Shown here: positions 33,739 to 45,400 of the stretch, in pieces | How the letters are laid out: each line of letters opens with the position of its first letter | Position numbering within the stretch: position 1 is the stretch's first letter | NCBI GenBank assembly: GCA_013368325.1 | Contig: JAACJK010000221.1 | Location: forward strand, 434,001-498,000 | Direction of reading: 5' to 3' | Origin: Ephemerocybe angulata | Lineage: Eukaryota > Basidiomycota > Agaricomycetes > Agaricales > Psathyrellaceae | DNA: 64,000 bases | Program-made: the position numbers and the translations under genes | The notes under the pieces: model-generated | The model's database searches: none | What the model was told of the DNA's origin: nothing | The model's input: the letters and a program-made list of their open reading frames with translations, nothing else

Positions 33739-35061
33739 CTACTCTCCATAAGGGAAGAGCTGGTCGCACTTGACGGTCGAGCCAGGGAGCGTCGGGAGCG
33801 ACTCGTACAAGTACCCCAAGTTGATCGCCAAGTTCCTCTTCAAGATACCCGTGGGGTTGGGGTACAGCGTCTTCACCGTCTGGTTCACAAAGTTATAATA
33901 AAGCGCACAGAAGTTCGTGAAGCTTCCACTGTTCGGGTCCACGGTGTAGCTGTTAACCTTACCCGCATTCTTCCCAGGGGCGATGGGGTGCGCAGTGAAC
34001 ACCTGCACAATCCCATTAGCCGAAGAGGGCTTGGGCGCGCGCCAGAAGTCTTTGGGGAAGCGGTTGTCCTTGAAGAAGAGGGTGGCGTTGCTGATGTGGA
34101 GACCCTTGTTGAGGCCGGTGGTGGCGTCGATGGCGGAGCGCCCGTCGACGAAGAAGGTGTAGGGGAAGGTGCTCTCGGCGTAGGCGGTGAAGTAGCGCGG
34201 GGAGGTGAAGTCGAACTCTGGGTTCTCGGCGATGGATTGGAGGATGCGCCTGTTGCGGAGCTCTTGCGCGACGGTGAGGTTGTAGTAGCCTGCGCCGTAG
34301 GTGTTGCTGTACTCGACGTACTGCGAGAGAGCGAGCGTGTTATTACTTGGATTATGGAGGGATAGAATTGTAGAAGCGTGCCTGGTTCCAGAGCCCGTCG
34401 TTCAGCTCAAAGTTGTTGCCGAAGTAGGCGTCGAGACGGGTGGTGCTGGCGTCGCCCTCGAAGACACCATGTGTGTTGAGTCCACCGACGATAGCGGGGT
34501 CCGCGAGGTCGCCCGTAAGCACCGACTTGCGCCCGATGCTCAGCAAGTCCGTGATGGGGTTACCATCGACAACGAACGCCGCGTAGGTCACGAACTTGGC
34601 AATCCCGTTCTCCATGTTGAATCCTGCAGCACAAAAAAGAAAAAGAAAAAGTGGAACTTCAATCAGTCTCCGCGTCCTTAGGGAAGGGAATTGAAAGAAA
34701 GAGGAAGGGCGACCGACGTACCCTCCATGACGGCGTTGATGATCTGCGCGGGGGTCGCGATACCAATACGGGGGAGGTACCCGTGGTTCGCTAGGGTGTT
34801 CAACCCAGGGCAGGGCCCGCGGATGTCGAGCGGGCCCGGGGGGATGTACGGGTGCAGCGCGTCGTAGATGAGCTTTGTGCCCGTGAAGCTCGGCGGGCCC
34901 GGGGGCGTGCCGGGGAGCGTGATGTCGAGGCTCGCGACGGCAGACGCGAGATCGCGCTCGGAGAGCCCGTGCAGGGAGCCGTACGCGGGGAACGCGAGGG
35001 TGAGCTGCGCGAGGGCTGAGAGGAGGGCGAAGAGGCCTAGGAAGGATTTTTGGATGGACAT
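33739..35061 (-). CDS. Unspecific peroxygenase (heme-thiolate peroxidase), 387 aa
   Basis: Secreted heme-thiolate enzyme (UPO, related to chloroperoxidase) that uses H2O2 to oxygenate aromatic and aliphatic C-H bonds. Exons: 34722-35061, 34382-34623 and 33739-34320. Intron 1 is GT-AG; intron 2 (34321-34381) starts GCACGC, a GC-AG intron, and splicing there gives WNQ|YVEYSN as in known long UPOs. A signal peptide is clear (LFALLSALAQLTLAF). The heme-ligand motif is PCP with Cys84, in RGPCPGLNTLANHGYLPR. The EGD motif is at residues 169-171 (VFEGDASTTR). The acid-base pair Arg236 and Glu243 lies in SPRYFTAYAESTF, with the same seven-residue spacing as in the Agrocybe enzyme. Length and the FPYG ending fit the long, class II UPOs. 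Glycosylation sites (NLT, NAT, NQT) agree with secretion. All catalytic residues are intact. Confidence 0.95.
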
Positions 35062-35141
35062 GGGGATGGCGACGTCGGACGAGGGAGGACTCAATTCGCT
35101 TCGTTCGGTGGGGGACTCTTGGTGAGCGCAGTGCGCGGGGT

Positions 35142-35148
35142 TTTATAC
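35142..35148 (-). promoter_or_regulatory. TATA box of the peroxygenase gene
   Basis: TATAAAA on the minus strand about 80 bases upstream of the ATG at 35061, a strong match to a core promoter element. Confidence 0.5.
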
Positions 35149-36572
35149 TTGTGTGCTATGTGTGAGCCTTGGCATTGCATTTGGATGAGACGGCTGTCCT
35201 CAGCTGACGAAGGGTACTTTTGCGCATGAAAATGGGGCGTGGGTGCGTAGAGCGGCAGGGGGGCGTGGGGGGACGGCGAGAGCCCTTTCTCGATGTACCA
35301 GCGTGCACGCTCGAGCAGCTGACCCCCTTTTTGCGATGTGAAAGAAGCCTCTGCGGCGACGCCCAAGAGGTCTTCCTATGGGTATTGACCCTTGCTATGG
35401 CGGGACTTTTACTACCTACGCGTAGTGAGTCTTTGTTGCTGGAGGTTTAGTTGCACCGCGGGGGGTGTGAGCTGATATTCGCGTCGTGCAATTGGTTGGA
35501 GGACGCTGCTTCTTGGGCGTTTAGATTGCTTCCCCCGTACCAAATGGAAGATGCGGGGCCCCGCAGTTATAGAGAGCGTGTTTCCACCGTGATAGCGAGC
35601 TTTGATACTGAGTTCTATTATATTCTCCGAACTACAGCCGTTAGTTTGACCGTGCGTACATGCGTTTGTGGTCATGGAGCCCAGGGACATTATCACAGGC
35701 ACTCACATCAACGAAATCCATGAGCTACACATTCATATGGCCCCGGGCACAGTCGTAAGAATCCGTCGAGGATGGAGAAAAGCCAACATGTAGGATATTT
35801 CGAAAACCTGGCCTGATGCACCTACATCTCACGGACAGCAGTTACTAGTATCGGGCGCACTCTCCCCTACACCATTTTCCAGCGTGTCTCCGACGACGTT
35901 GAGTAGAGCAGCCACATAGTACGGCAAACCCCGAACCCATCAATGCCACTTTCATCAATCAACCCAAAACAAGCGCCCGCGGGACCGACGTGGCAATGCT
36001 CTTGAAACGTAGCACCCACCACCACTCGCTGCTGCCAGAGTCGAAAGTCTGGCTAGCCCTCCGTCAGGCATACACACTTACCTTGCGTATTACATCGCAG
36101 TCATGCGGCAGCGATGACGCGAGTGTCTTGGCACTGACGCGTACGCCCTGCGGCCCCAACGGGCGCTTCGGCATTCGAGGACAAGGAAGTTGTGAGATTG
36201 CTCCATGGGCGTGGTAACAGGTACAGTGTCATAGCGATGCAGTACATATAACCGACATGGGCGGGTGTCGAGACCATATCAGTATTGGGTCTTCTTAGGT
36301 TCAGTCGTTGATGCGCCGACTCGGGGAGACATAATCTCGGGATAACGAACTAGCCAAAGCTAGGTTAACGCCGACGAATCACGATGGTGGGGGTGGTGTC
36401 GTCCTTGCATATTATGGCTAGTAGAAAACATTAGATTTCACGCCATATGCTGATTGGTAGTCTCCTGTTTCCAAAACCAATGCCCCGAGATTGTCAAGAT
36501 AATCTGACCACTCCGGCGTGCTGGGGATACAGAAGGTCGAATGAGTTGTAGGAAAGGTGATACATAAAAGGC
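35149..36572. other. Intergenic stretch, no gene seen
   Basis: About 1.4 kb upstream of the peroxygenase and downstream of the Zn2Cys6 gene. Only short frames without motifs. It should include the peroxygenase promoter. Confidence 0.4.
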
Positions 36573-39500
36573 TCACTTGAAATCCACTGCAATGTCTTCC
36601 GAGAAATCTATGATCGGGTCGAACGGCACTGTGTTGAAGTCTTGAGCTGGTGGGGGAAGATGAGAATTTACACAGTATCCAGAAACCTGCGTATCACGGC
36701 ACACCTGAGCGGTTAGCATCACCCTGGGGTGGTAGTAAGTTGAAGACATTGGATACTACGCGTTGAGCTGGGCCATACGGCATCTGTGCATTAGCTGGGG
36801 GCAAGGGTTGCCCCCACACGGCATTTTCTTGGTCACCGAACAGTGTAGCAGCGGAGGTTTGTCCGTGCATGGAAGGGTTGCTCATATCCGCGCTGTAAAC
36901 AGGTCCTTGGAGATATGGAGTCGAATTGTTCGGCCCGCCTTCAGAATGGTTCGTTCTATCTGTAGAGGCAGATGTTGCTCGATTCATTGTCAAGAGGGAG
37001 TATAAGAGATCGCTTGGGATACGTTTCAGCAGTGCTGGCATGTGTATCAAACAATGACTCCAAACCTACCAGCATCGCCCAGCGTACTGCCAACATCGTT
37101 CATACGCCCTTAGAATCTCGATGGCCTTGACTATTGTGTCTACTTCTCGTTTGTCATTGATGGGATTTCCAGCTTTCCGTTCTTTCCACATATTGACTAG
37201 CAGAACGGTAGCTGAAACGCCAACCGAGATCTACCGGCAAGTTCAGTGGTAACGCCCGCGGACTGATGTCACAATTCAACGTACCCCAACAAGAGGAAGG
37301 GGAAAGCTTCTCCGGGACTGGGCGGACATTATCCTGATCACTGCTCTGGCAGCATTGGTGCAGATATTCATGGACGAAAAGGTCCTGGTGACCCTACTTT
37401 TTAGGGTGATGAAGGGTCGGTGCATCATGATTTTTACCCAATTAAATCCTACAAAAAGCTGGGCAGATTGGTTAAAGAATACGATGTTAGGGGCATCTGG
37501 GTGCCATCGCACTGCACGCAACGAAAGTTGTCAGCGGCTTTCGATTCGGTAGGGAAAACAGCAAAAAATCAACACACGGAATTCTGGGATATTTTCGTAC
37601 CAGCTGTTAAGGGCAGAATCGAACCCAGCTAGTTGCTGTTCGTTCCATTCCTCAACTGATAGACCCTTGGATGGCGGAGGCTTCCTAACAGAGTACTAGA
37701 GTGGCATTAGCGCCTAAACTTGGAGGTATAGAGTACCAGACTTACGATAGCGGCCTGCACATCATCGAAGACCTCAAGCAGGTCCAAGAGTTTGTTGAAG
37801 TGGGTGATTTCTGAATGTCGTCCAGCTGGTTGGACAAATGCGAGCTCGGGGTCTTCATTCTCCCAGAACTCGTCGTCGCATTCAATCGGACGGTCTAGAT
37901 CATAGCTGAATAGTTCGCAAGAATATGAGAAACAGGACTTGAAGCGATACGGCCACTTACTCCCAGCGTCTTATGCAGGTCGGTCGCCCAAGAGCCGCGC
38001 TAATGAATTTCTCGCATACCACCGAGGAGAAGAAGATGCGTTTGCACAGTTCGTTGTGGACTGTCGTCCTCCCGGTTCTACTTTGTTTCCGGTGCAGCCC
38101 TAACTCATGTGCGGCACGTAGAGTCACACCTATGAGATGCCAGCACTTGTCCAACCTGGAACTGGAACGCAGGTATAATGCAGCAAGCTGTGTCCGTTCC
38201 GCCAGCGTTGAGTACCCGTTACAATATGGGGTGAAGCGTCATGGTACGTACTGTATGTGTCTGGAGGTCCAGTAGCGATGGCGTCCGCAAGAAAGACTCC
38301 CTTGTCAGCCTAAGTTGGCGATAATACTTGAAACCAGCGCTCTGCTCGGAGTGCGGTACGTTGAGAAGAACCCTTGGGTCCGACGTCGATAGTGCACCGT
38401 TTGCACATACAGCCAAAACGGTCCCACCAAAGTCGTCGTCAACCAGATGCAGTCCTGCTTTAAGGCCAGCTTCGAAAATCGGCCTGTGCAGAAGAGGAAG
38501 CAGTGTGTTGCTCTTCGTAAAGTATTCGTCAACCAAGTGAAGTAGAAGGTCGTTGTCGGGGAAAATGTATGGGGGGTACTCCTGGTCCGGTACTATTTCC
38601 CACTAGAATGTTCATAAGTAAGAGATCGCTTAGGAAATGCAGAGAACGAATAGAAAAGCCAACTCACTGGTCGTATTGTCCAGTACTGCGGGCGCTTGTT
38701 CTTGGAAAGCCAAGCAATTGTTTGCTCTGTGCCTGCAACGCTGAGATCGATGGCAGCCTTAACGAGCATGACTGTGCTTGATGCTCCGTAGAAGCGCTGA
38801 GGCGCGAAGGATTCGAGAAGGAGATTCTTTCTGAGGTTATCCGATAGCGAGCATATATCATCCAACAGGGGGCTCTGAGGTTCCTTCTTAATGGGAGTGT
38901 CGTCCTCCTGCGCATCACCCTCAGGCTGTAGTTCAGAGCCAGTGGAAGTGGCCCCAGTGAACTCCGACGGGTGGCCTTTGCATAGGGATTTCTCCAAGAG
39001 TCTTGCGTACTGAGCAAGACTGGAGAATGTTTCAAGGAGAAGAATGGGGTTGGTTGGAGGATGATAATGTGGCCCTAATATGGCATCGATCAGGGGGCTC
39101 ATTAGAGCTTGTGCTTCGCCCAAGCTTGCGTTCTTAATGCTAGGCGCGGGCACTGTGTTTCCCATGGATCTGTATGTCCCAAGGTACGTCAGCGGGCATC
39201 CTACTGCATGACAACCGATATGCTCAACCCGAAGTTGTATAAGGTTTGCTATCGTGGTGTAGGTAAGTACGCAGCAGCAGTGACAGCTCTAGGGGAGCGA
39301 AACAAACCTTCACAACCAAGAGGCGTGTACAATCGAGCCCAGATGTGGTGCACCTCGAACATCTTTTCCCTGGCATCTTTGCAGAGTCGCCTGGAGAAGC
39401 TCGAGGGGTGAGTTATTGTAAGCTGCAATCATCCCGCAGACATACATTTTACTGAAAAGGGTTCAGCGAGAGCTCTCCAGTCCAATACCCAGCTCGAAGT

Positions 39501-39604
39501 CGTGGCTTACACTTCTTCTGCCTGCATTGATCACAGGCTCCTCGTAGCCTCGATTGTTTCAACTTGGTAGAAAGAGTGCCTCCACTTTGCGTAGTTTCAG
39601 GCAT
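36573..39604 (-). CDS. Zn2Cys6 fungal transcription factor with Fungal_trans domain
   Basis: Nuclear DNA-binding regulator of the fungus-specific binuclear zinc-cluster class. Exon 1 (39511-39604) begins MPETTQSGGTLSTKLKQSRL and enters the cluster at GACDQCRQKK. Exon 2 (39308-39390) continues CDSAKMPGKRCSRCTTSGLDC. The middle homology region reads VDEYFTKSNTLLPLLHRPIFEAGL, LLGDRPA-type sequence near 37970 (ISAALGRPTCI), ELGLHRKQSR, DYDLDRPIECDDEFWE, LRWHPDAPN and LHMMYH-like YNWVKIMMHRPF. The last exon ends DFNTVPFDPIIDFSEDIAVDFK with TGA at 36573. At least eight exons are implied; most boundaries were located only approximately. The spacing between the second and third cysteines appears to be four instead of six residues (see findings). 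Nothing shows which genes it controls; the neighbouring DUF4246 gene is convergent or co-oriented downstream neighbours only by position. Confidence 0.8.
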
Positions 39605-39931
39605 TATGAAAGGACAAGACGAGAGCAAATTGAATGGCGCGAACCCCTACAACAGCCCTACAATGTGGCTAGGAAGAAGCAAGGCCTGCCGGTTCACCAG
39701 TGCGTGGCAGAGGACAACCCAATTGATGGCATCAGGCACCTCATGCATATAGCGCCGATCGGCGCGGAGCGCTACCCAGCTTTGAGTTGGGGGGAGGCAC
39801 TTGCTCAGCGTCGCGACAATGACTGGGACTACCACCAATCTTCTTATATACCCTTATTTTGTTATTACGACGACAACACACGAATCAACACTGGTAATAC
39901 TACGTTCTGGTTTCATGACTCGAAAACACTG
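39605..39931. other. Short intergenic region upstream of the Zn2Cys6 gene
   Basis: About 330 bases between the start of the transcription factor gene and the stop of the DUF4246 gene, both on the minus strand. It must contain the regulator's promoter and the DUF4246 terminator. No motif stands out. Confidence 0.4.
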
Positions 39932-42030
39932 TCAGTGTTCACACAGAGAGAAACCGTTGTAACGTTCGAGAAGGTTGGCCTGGTCTGCGACAAATTTCTT
40001 TCTTTCCTCCATGAGCTCCTTTCGCATCTCTTTCGCTTCGCTCAGCGAAATTGGGAACCCTTCTATTCCTTCAAACACCTGATCCCTGAGTTCGACCGGA
40101 AGCTTGTCGAGTCCTTTTGCAGGGCCTCCAGACAGTCCCCCATTGGCTGTGGTCGCATCGCGCCACCAGTGCAGCTGCTGACAGGGTACATGGGCAGTAC
40201 TGATAACTCTGACGTTCGGATCCACCAAGAAAAGGGCCAATATCTTCCTATGACCCCTCCTTGTAGGGTCCTCGAGCTCGAAGGGCTGAACTTGATGTTG
40301 CAAAATATTGGGGAAGGTGAGCAGCCTTCCCTCCTTCGTCTCCACTTTCCCGACATCCTGGGCACCTCCAGTGTCGTTTTGGCACCCGAAGAGATCCTCC
40401 AAGAACTCATGATGACCCTGGTCGTATTTAAAGTCGGTGACTGAATATGTGTCGACGAATTGGCGGAATGCTAGGTGGGATGCTTTGATGTTGTCGTTGG
40501 AGTAGTAATACAGAGCAGTTGCACAGATATGCTCGTTCTGGGTTCAAGTATCAGGGTCGTGTTGGCATTTGGAATATGAAGAGTAAAAACATACCTGCTT
40601 CCCCTCAACATGCCAAGTGCCTCCTTCATATCTGGGCTTCTCGGGCGTCAATTCGATGTTGGCCAACTTAACAATGATTTGAAGAGGGCGCGCGTGGGCC
40701 CCATAAAGCTCCTTAAAGCTGAGCGGCAGTGTCGGTTGGCATATCTCCGGTGCGAACGGCTGAGGTTCTGGCTGAATGACAATCTGGCGGGGTTCATCTT
40801 CATCTTCATCTTCGTCTTCGTCTCCATCGTCGTCGTCCCTGCCCTGGTTCTGCCCTTGGGTATCCTCGGCTTCTTCGGGATCCTTGTATTCGGCATCGTA
40901 GCAAGGAACCCTCTTCACAAAATCCAGATCTCCTTTATGCAACGGGGCGAGGGTGCGCTCCCAAAGCGGTATGGCAGCATCGATAACTTTCTCGACGAGG
41001 CTGTAGAGTTCCGTCTGCTGGGGGTGGAGGTTGTTGATGTAGGATATAATCCTAAAGTACAATCAGTGCATTAGTGTCACGCACCAGGTGGCCCATTATA
41101 GCAGGCGAAATTGGAAGACGGTACTCACCTTGATTCAGGCCCGGATATATCGACTTCAGAGGGAAGCCACTGGTATTTAAGACTGTAGGGCTCGCTAATA
41201 GACCTACGGTACTGATTCGCTTTGGGATTTTCATCGTCTTTAACCTCCAGCACCTCCCCTTCGCCACACCGAGTGACACAATCAGTTAACCCAACAACCT
41301 TTTCACTGACTTTGAGTACACGACTTTTCCCGTAGACGAGGGGGAACAAGCTGGGGTGGATCAGATCCAGAACCATGTTGTTCGAATCAGGATGCCAGTC
41401 CTTCTCTTTATCAGGGACGTCTTCTAGAGATTTAACGGCCAACTGCAGAGCGATCTTGACAGTGTCGGGGACGGCACTATCCGATTTGACGACGTCGCCA
41501 TTATACACAGTGATGGGGGTGTTTGGGTCTTGGTAAACATTCTCTGCCTTGTAGCGCAGTTCGGCAATGCAGAACTCGAACATGTCCTTCGAGAAGTCGA
41601 AGCCCGAGGCTGTCTCTGCCCGCCACTTCTCCACAATGGTTTCGTCGAAGACCTATAGCAGTCGACGTGTGATCAGAGCCTATCAATCATCAATCGCCTG
41701 GACCGTGACGAACCTTCTTCTGCCATTCTGGCCTGTCGGTGACTTGCTCCATGAACTGTAACATGAGGATCTCCCGAACGGTCAATAGCGGGAGGCTAAA
41801 GGTTAAAGGCTCAGGATTTGACAATGAGAGAAACCAAGGACGCCTTACAGGACCTTCAGGACGCTCTCGTTGGAGGAGAACCCGTGTGACTCGACGGTAT
41901 TCTGCAACAAGGCAGAAGGAAGCGGCCTTCCAGTGTACAGAGGGTCGTTTTCGGTAGGGACGTAGTCCAAAGGCTTGCCCAGTCCCGGAACAGCATGAAC
42001 GATAGAGAAGTCGACGGTGTTCTCAGGCAT
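39932..42030 (-). CDS. DUF4246 family protein, about 616 aa
   Basis: Five exons: 41849-42030, 41714-41795, 41129-41652, 40595-41051 and 39932-40537, all phased. The start MPENTVDFSIVHAVPGLG and LPLLTVREILMLQFMEQVTD, EWQKKVFDETIVEKWR, LIHPSLFPLVYGKSRVL, KYQWLPSEVDIS, NEHICATALYYYSNDNI, GRLLTFPNILQHQVQPFEL and GHRKILALFLVDPNVRVIST follow the pattern of fungal DUF4246 proteins. Family membership suggests a cupin-like oxygenase fold; the conserved EH, FPN and RKILALFLVDP blocks would suit this, but activity is unproven. Between exons 3 and 5 a very acidic run (DDDDGDEDEDEDEDE) interrupts the domain. No leader or membrane segment is seen, so it is probably cytosolic or nuclear. Co-orientation with the zinc-cluster gene just downstream gives no firm functional link. 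Confidence 0.85.
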
Positions 42031-42486
42031 GGCGGACCTACACAAGCGACGGGAAGGGGAGATAATCAAAGGCGAAGTGTGGGGATTGCCCTTCGAGCAG
42101 CCTCGATCTTATATGATAGCCTGAGCCATGAGGGTGACGAAATAGCTCCCTCTGTCAACGCCGTTGACATGATTTAAATCTGCACGTTCCTGTGAAGGAG
42201 CACCGCAGAGCACCGCCTGCCCGACGCCGCTAGAGACTGCAAAAGGCAGTGAGTGTCAGGGAATATCAGTGGGGGCATGTGTGATGCGCGATGACTATAT
42301 TGATGCGACGGGGGTATGAAAGTTGTATGAAAGGCCACACATACTAAGGAGTGGCAGAACAAATGGAACCCAGTCACTGCGAAAAGGCGGCATTGAGAAT
42401 CGGAGAGAAAGGTGTACAGTCGGTCGCGACGGCGGAATGAAGATACCAAAGCGAAATAAAATACGTGCAATTATCTGTTTGCGTCG
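42031..42486. other. Intergenic stretch, no gene seen
   Basis: About 460 bases between the start of the DUF4246 gene and the 3' end of the NACHT-ankyrin gene. It should include the DUF4246 promoter. One minus-strand frame (42174-42470) overlaps it but has no support. Confidence 0.4.
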
Positions 42487-45400
42487 TCACACAAGCGCAC
42501 ACCACATCTCCATCTCCGCCTCCTTCACATGGTTCGCCCAACCCGGGTATTTTGCCATGGGATAAAGCCCAACGATGTCGGCAGGCCCCACTTTCTCAAA
42601 CCACCCTTTCATCTCCGGCATAGATGTCGTGTGCCTCCAGTCGTTTCTATGTCGTCTCCAGCTCCAGTCAATGCACACGTTGTGCTGCACGACCAGCGAG
42701 GCCCACCGCTGTCCATTTGAGGGTTGGCCCGGGGTTTTGCGAACGACGCCAGCTTCGAACCAGGTGTGTGAGTTGGAATACTTTGTGTTGCCGTGGTGCT
42801 CTGGTCCACCACCCCAACCTAGAAGCATCCCGTGTGGTTATTAAAAGAACATGGCCAGTGAAGAGTATCAACGTACCTTGGTCGTGGGAGACGGTATGAA
42901 ATACAACCCGGCGCAGAGCTCCAGAGACAACCAAGGAGACATAAGGTTCATCTGGGTCGAACTCAACCACCACGGTTTCCTCTTTGCGTTCAACACTCGT
43001 TTTGACCCAGTGTTCGCCATGGTCCATGATAGGGAGGACGACTTCGCGAGGCAGACCGAGGGACCGTTTCAGGATCGAATAGACCTTCCAGACGTCAGAA
43101 TGACGCAGGAGGGCCGACTTCTTTGGAAGATGAGAACGCTCAAGGAGCTTAATCAAGGTAGGATGCCACGGTTTATCCCCTCCCCATTCGAGCTCGTCAG
43201 CCGAGACATTGTCCAACACCTCGGCCAGCCTCGCATCTGGCATTTGCTGGATTCTCGACAGGATGTACTCGATTATGGCATCGGTTCGGAGTTCCAACGC
43301 CTGCTGCAGAGCCGTCTTCCCACCCGACGTCTTCGAGATCATGTCGCACCCAGTCTCCACCACAAGTTTGACTGTCTCTATCGATCCACTCTGCAGCGCC
43401 CAATCGAGAACCAGCCTCCCTTTATCCTCCTCGTTGCAAGCCTGCACAACCAGCTCGATCAGCATCTCCATTATCTTGGGGTTGCCAAGGTATGCTGGAT
43501 AGTTGAGAAGCCCGCGCTCGATATTGTCGAAGGTCGTAGTCACCGACTTTACGTCCGCCCCATTTCCAACCAGGAAGCTTGTTGCCTCCACATTGTTAGA
43601 GAAGGCGGCATAGCAGAGTGGCGGTATCTTGATCCAACCTCGCATCGTGCAGGCCTTGTTGATGTCCGCCCCCAGGCGCAGTAAGCATTCCATCATTGCG
43701 ATATCGTTCTGCCCAGCTGCAATGATAAGTGGAGTACCACAGCTTCGAACGGGCTCGTCAAGCCACGATGGCGTCTGGGCTATGAATCGTTCGACCGTCG
43801 TCGTCAACCCACAATAGAGAGGGTAATACAGTGGAGGGAGGTCGAATTCGCCGTATGGGTGTACGTTCCGATCTGATTCGAATATCCAACTAATGCCATG
43901 ATGCCTTTCGTCTTCGGGGTTGTTCCCTACTCGAATTTGATAAAAGGTCCGGTAGTTGCCTCTGAAGTCAGGATGGAGAAGAAGCTGCTCGGTATAGTGG
44001 TATACCCGATCTATCGAGGATGCGATATCGTCAGATCCCCCGCGCGCTTGAGCGAGATTGAGCGCCTTTACATGTTCCGGCCAATACTCTACGGAGTAGT
44101 CAAGCAGCGGTGGGCGCGGTTCGGGCAGTTCGTCATAGTTCCGAAGCTCTGGACGCGCGAGATAGGCGAGTGTCGCTATTGCCAATGTTTCCTCGGCCAA
44201 CACTCTCCCGACGTAGAATCCAGAAATACCCTGTTTGTTTTGTTTAAGCCAGTCCGATGTCAAAAATTCCTTGGGAGTCATAAAATGAGCACAAGGATAA
44301 TGGAATGCTCCGTAAGTTGACATACCTTGACTGAATAATGGGAGAGCGACAACTGCTTTGTATCTTCATCATAGATCACCAAGCTCCCACAGATTTCGAT
44401 GATCGCAGTTTCCCTAAGAAGTTTTGGGAGGAGAGCCGGTTCGACACGAAGGGATTCTGCCACTTCTTCAAGGTAAAGCGCCCTCTTCGCGGTGGCCAGC
44501 CACAAGAGCGTGTGAGTAGCTATCTTCCGCCGTTCTTCGCGGGTTATTTTCTTCAGGATCCTGGTGTAAGTTGAGTTGAGATCAGTCGGGAGGTCGGCCA
44601 GAGCTGCTCGGATAGACTCTTCCGTTTCGCTTTGCAAAATCTCAGAGAGTTGGCACCGGACTAATTGAAAGCTATCATACGAAGTTCATAAAACGCAACA
44701 ATGAACACGGGGAGGAATGCACTTACAAAGTTGCCCGCTGTAGAAGTGCAGCCGAGATTTCTTCCCGAAGAGAGTCTGTGAGGTCTTCCAGTCGCTCCTC
44801 TTTCAAGGATTGCTCAACGTAGAGAGCCACATCGCGACTGTGCTCCTCTTCTTCAGCCAAGTCGATACACTGGATGGTATCCCTATACTTTTGCTCCGGC
44901 GCAGTGAGCAAAAGCTTCCTGATGTCGTGCTCCGGTCTGCTTGACAACAGGAGTCTGACCCGCCCATTCGTGTCTATCGGAAGTTTGACGAGCCTCGAAA
45001 TCAACGCCTTCCTGACCTCCACGTCACATTCGTCGAGTGCGTCGATGATAATGGTGGCCTTGTCGTATGAGGAAGTAGCCTGCTCGATCATCTCCACCAA
45101 GTCGTCCAGGTTTGTAGGCGCTCCTTCTCCGAGTTTCTTCCTTTTCTCGAGCTTCTGGAGCATGTCATCCAGCACCTTGTTCAATGGCTTGGAGACCATG
45201 TGCTGGGAAAGCAACTGTGCCAGGATAGATCGGAGGACGCCTGAGGCCGCAGAGTTGTTGAGTCGAGTCGTTTCTGGCTTCTCGAAGTGGCAGTAAAGGT
45301 ATGCTCTTCCGATGTTGCCTGGCTGGTCTTCAGCTGCTGTATCTTCAACTATACTTGACCTAGACTCTGCAATAAGTAATCTGGACAAGGCAGACACGGC

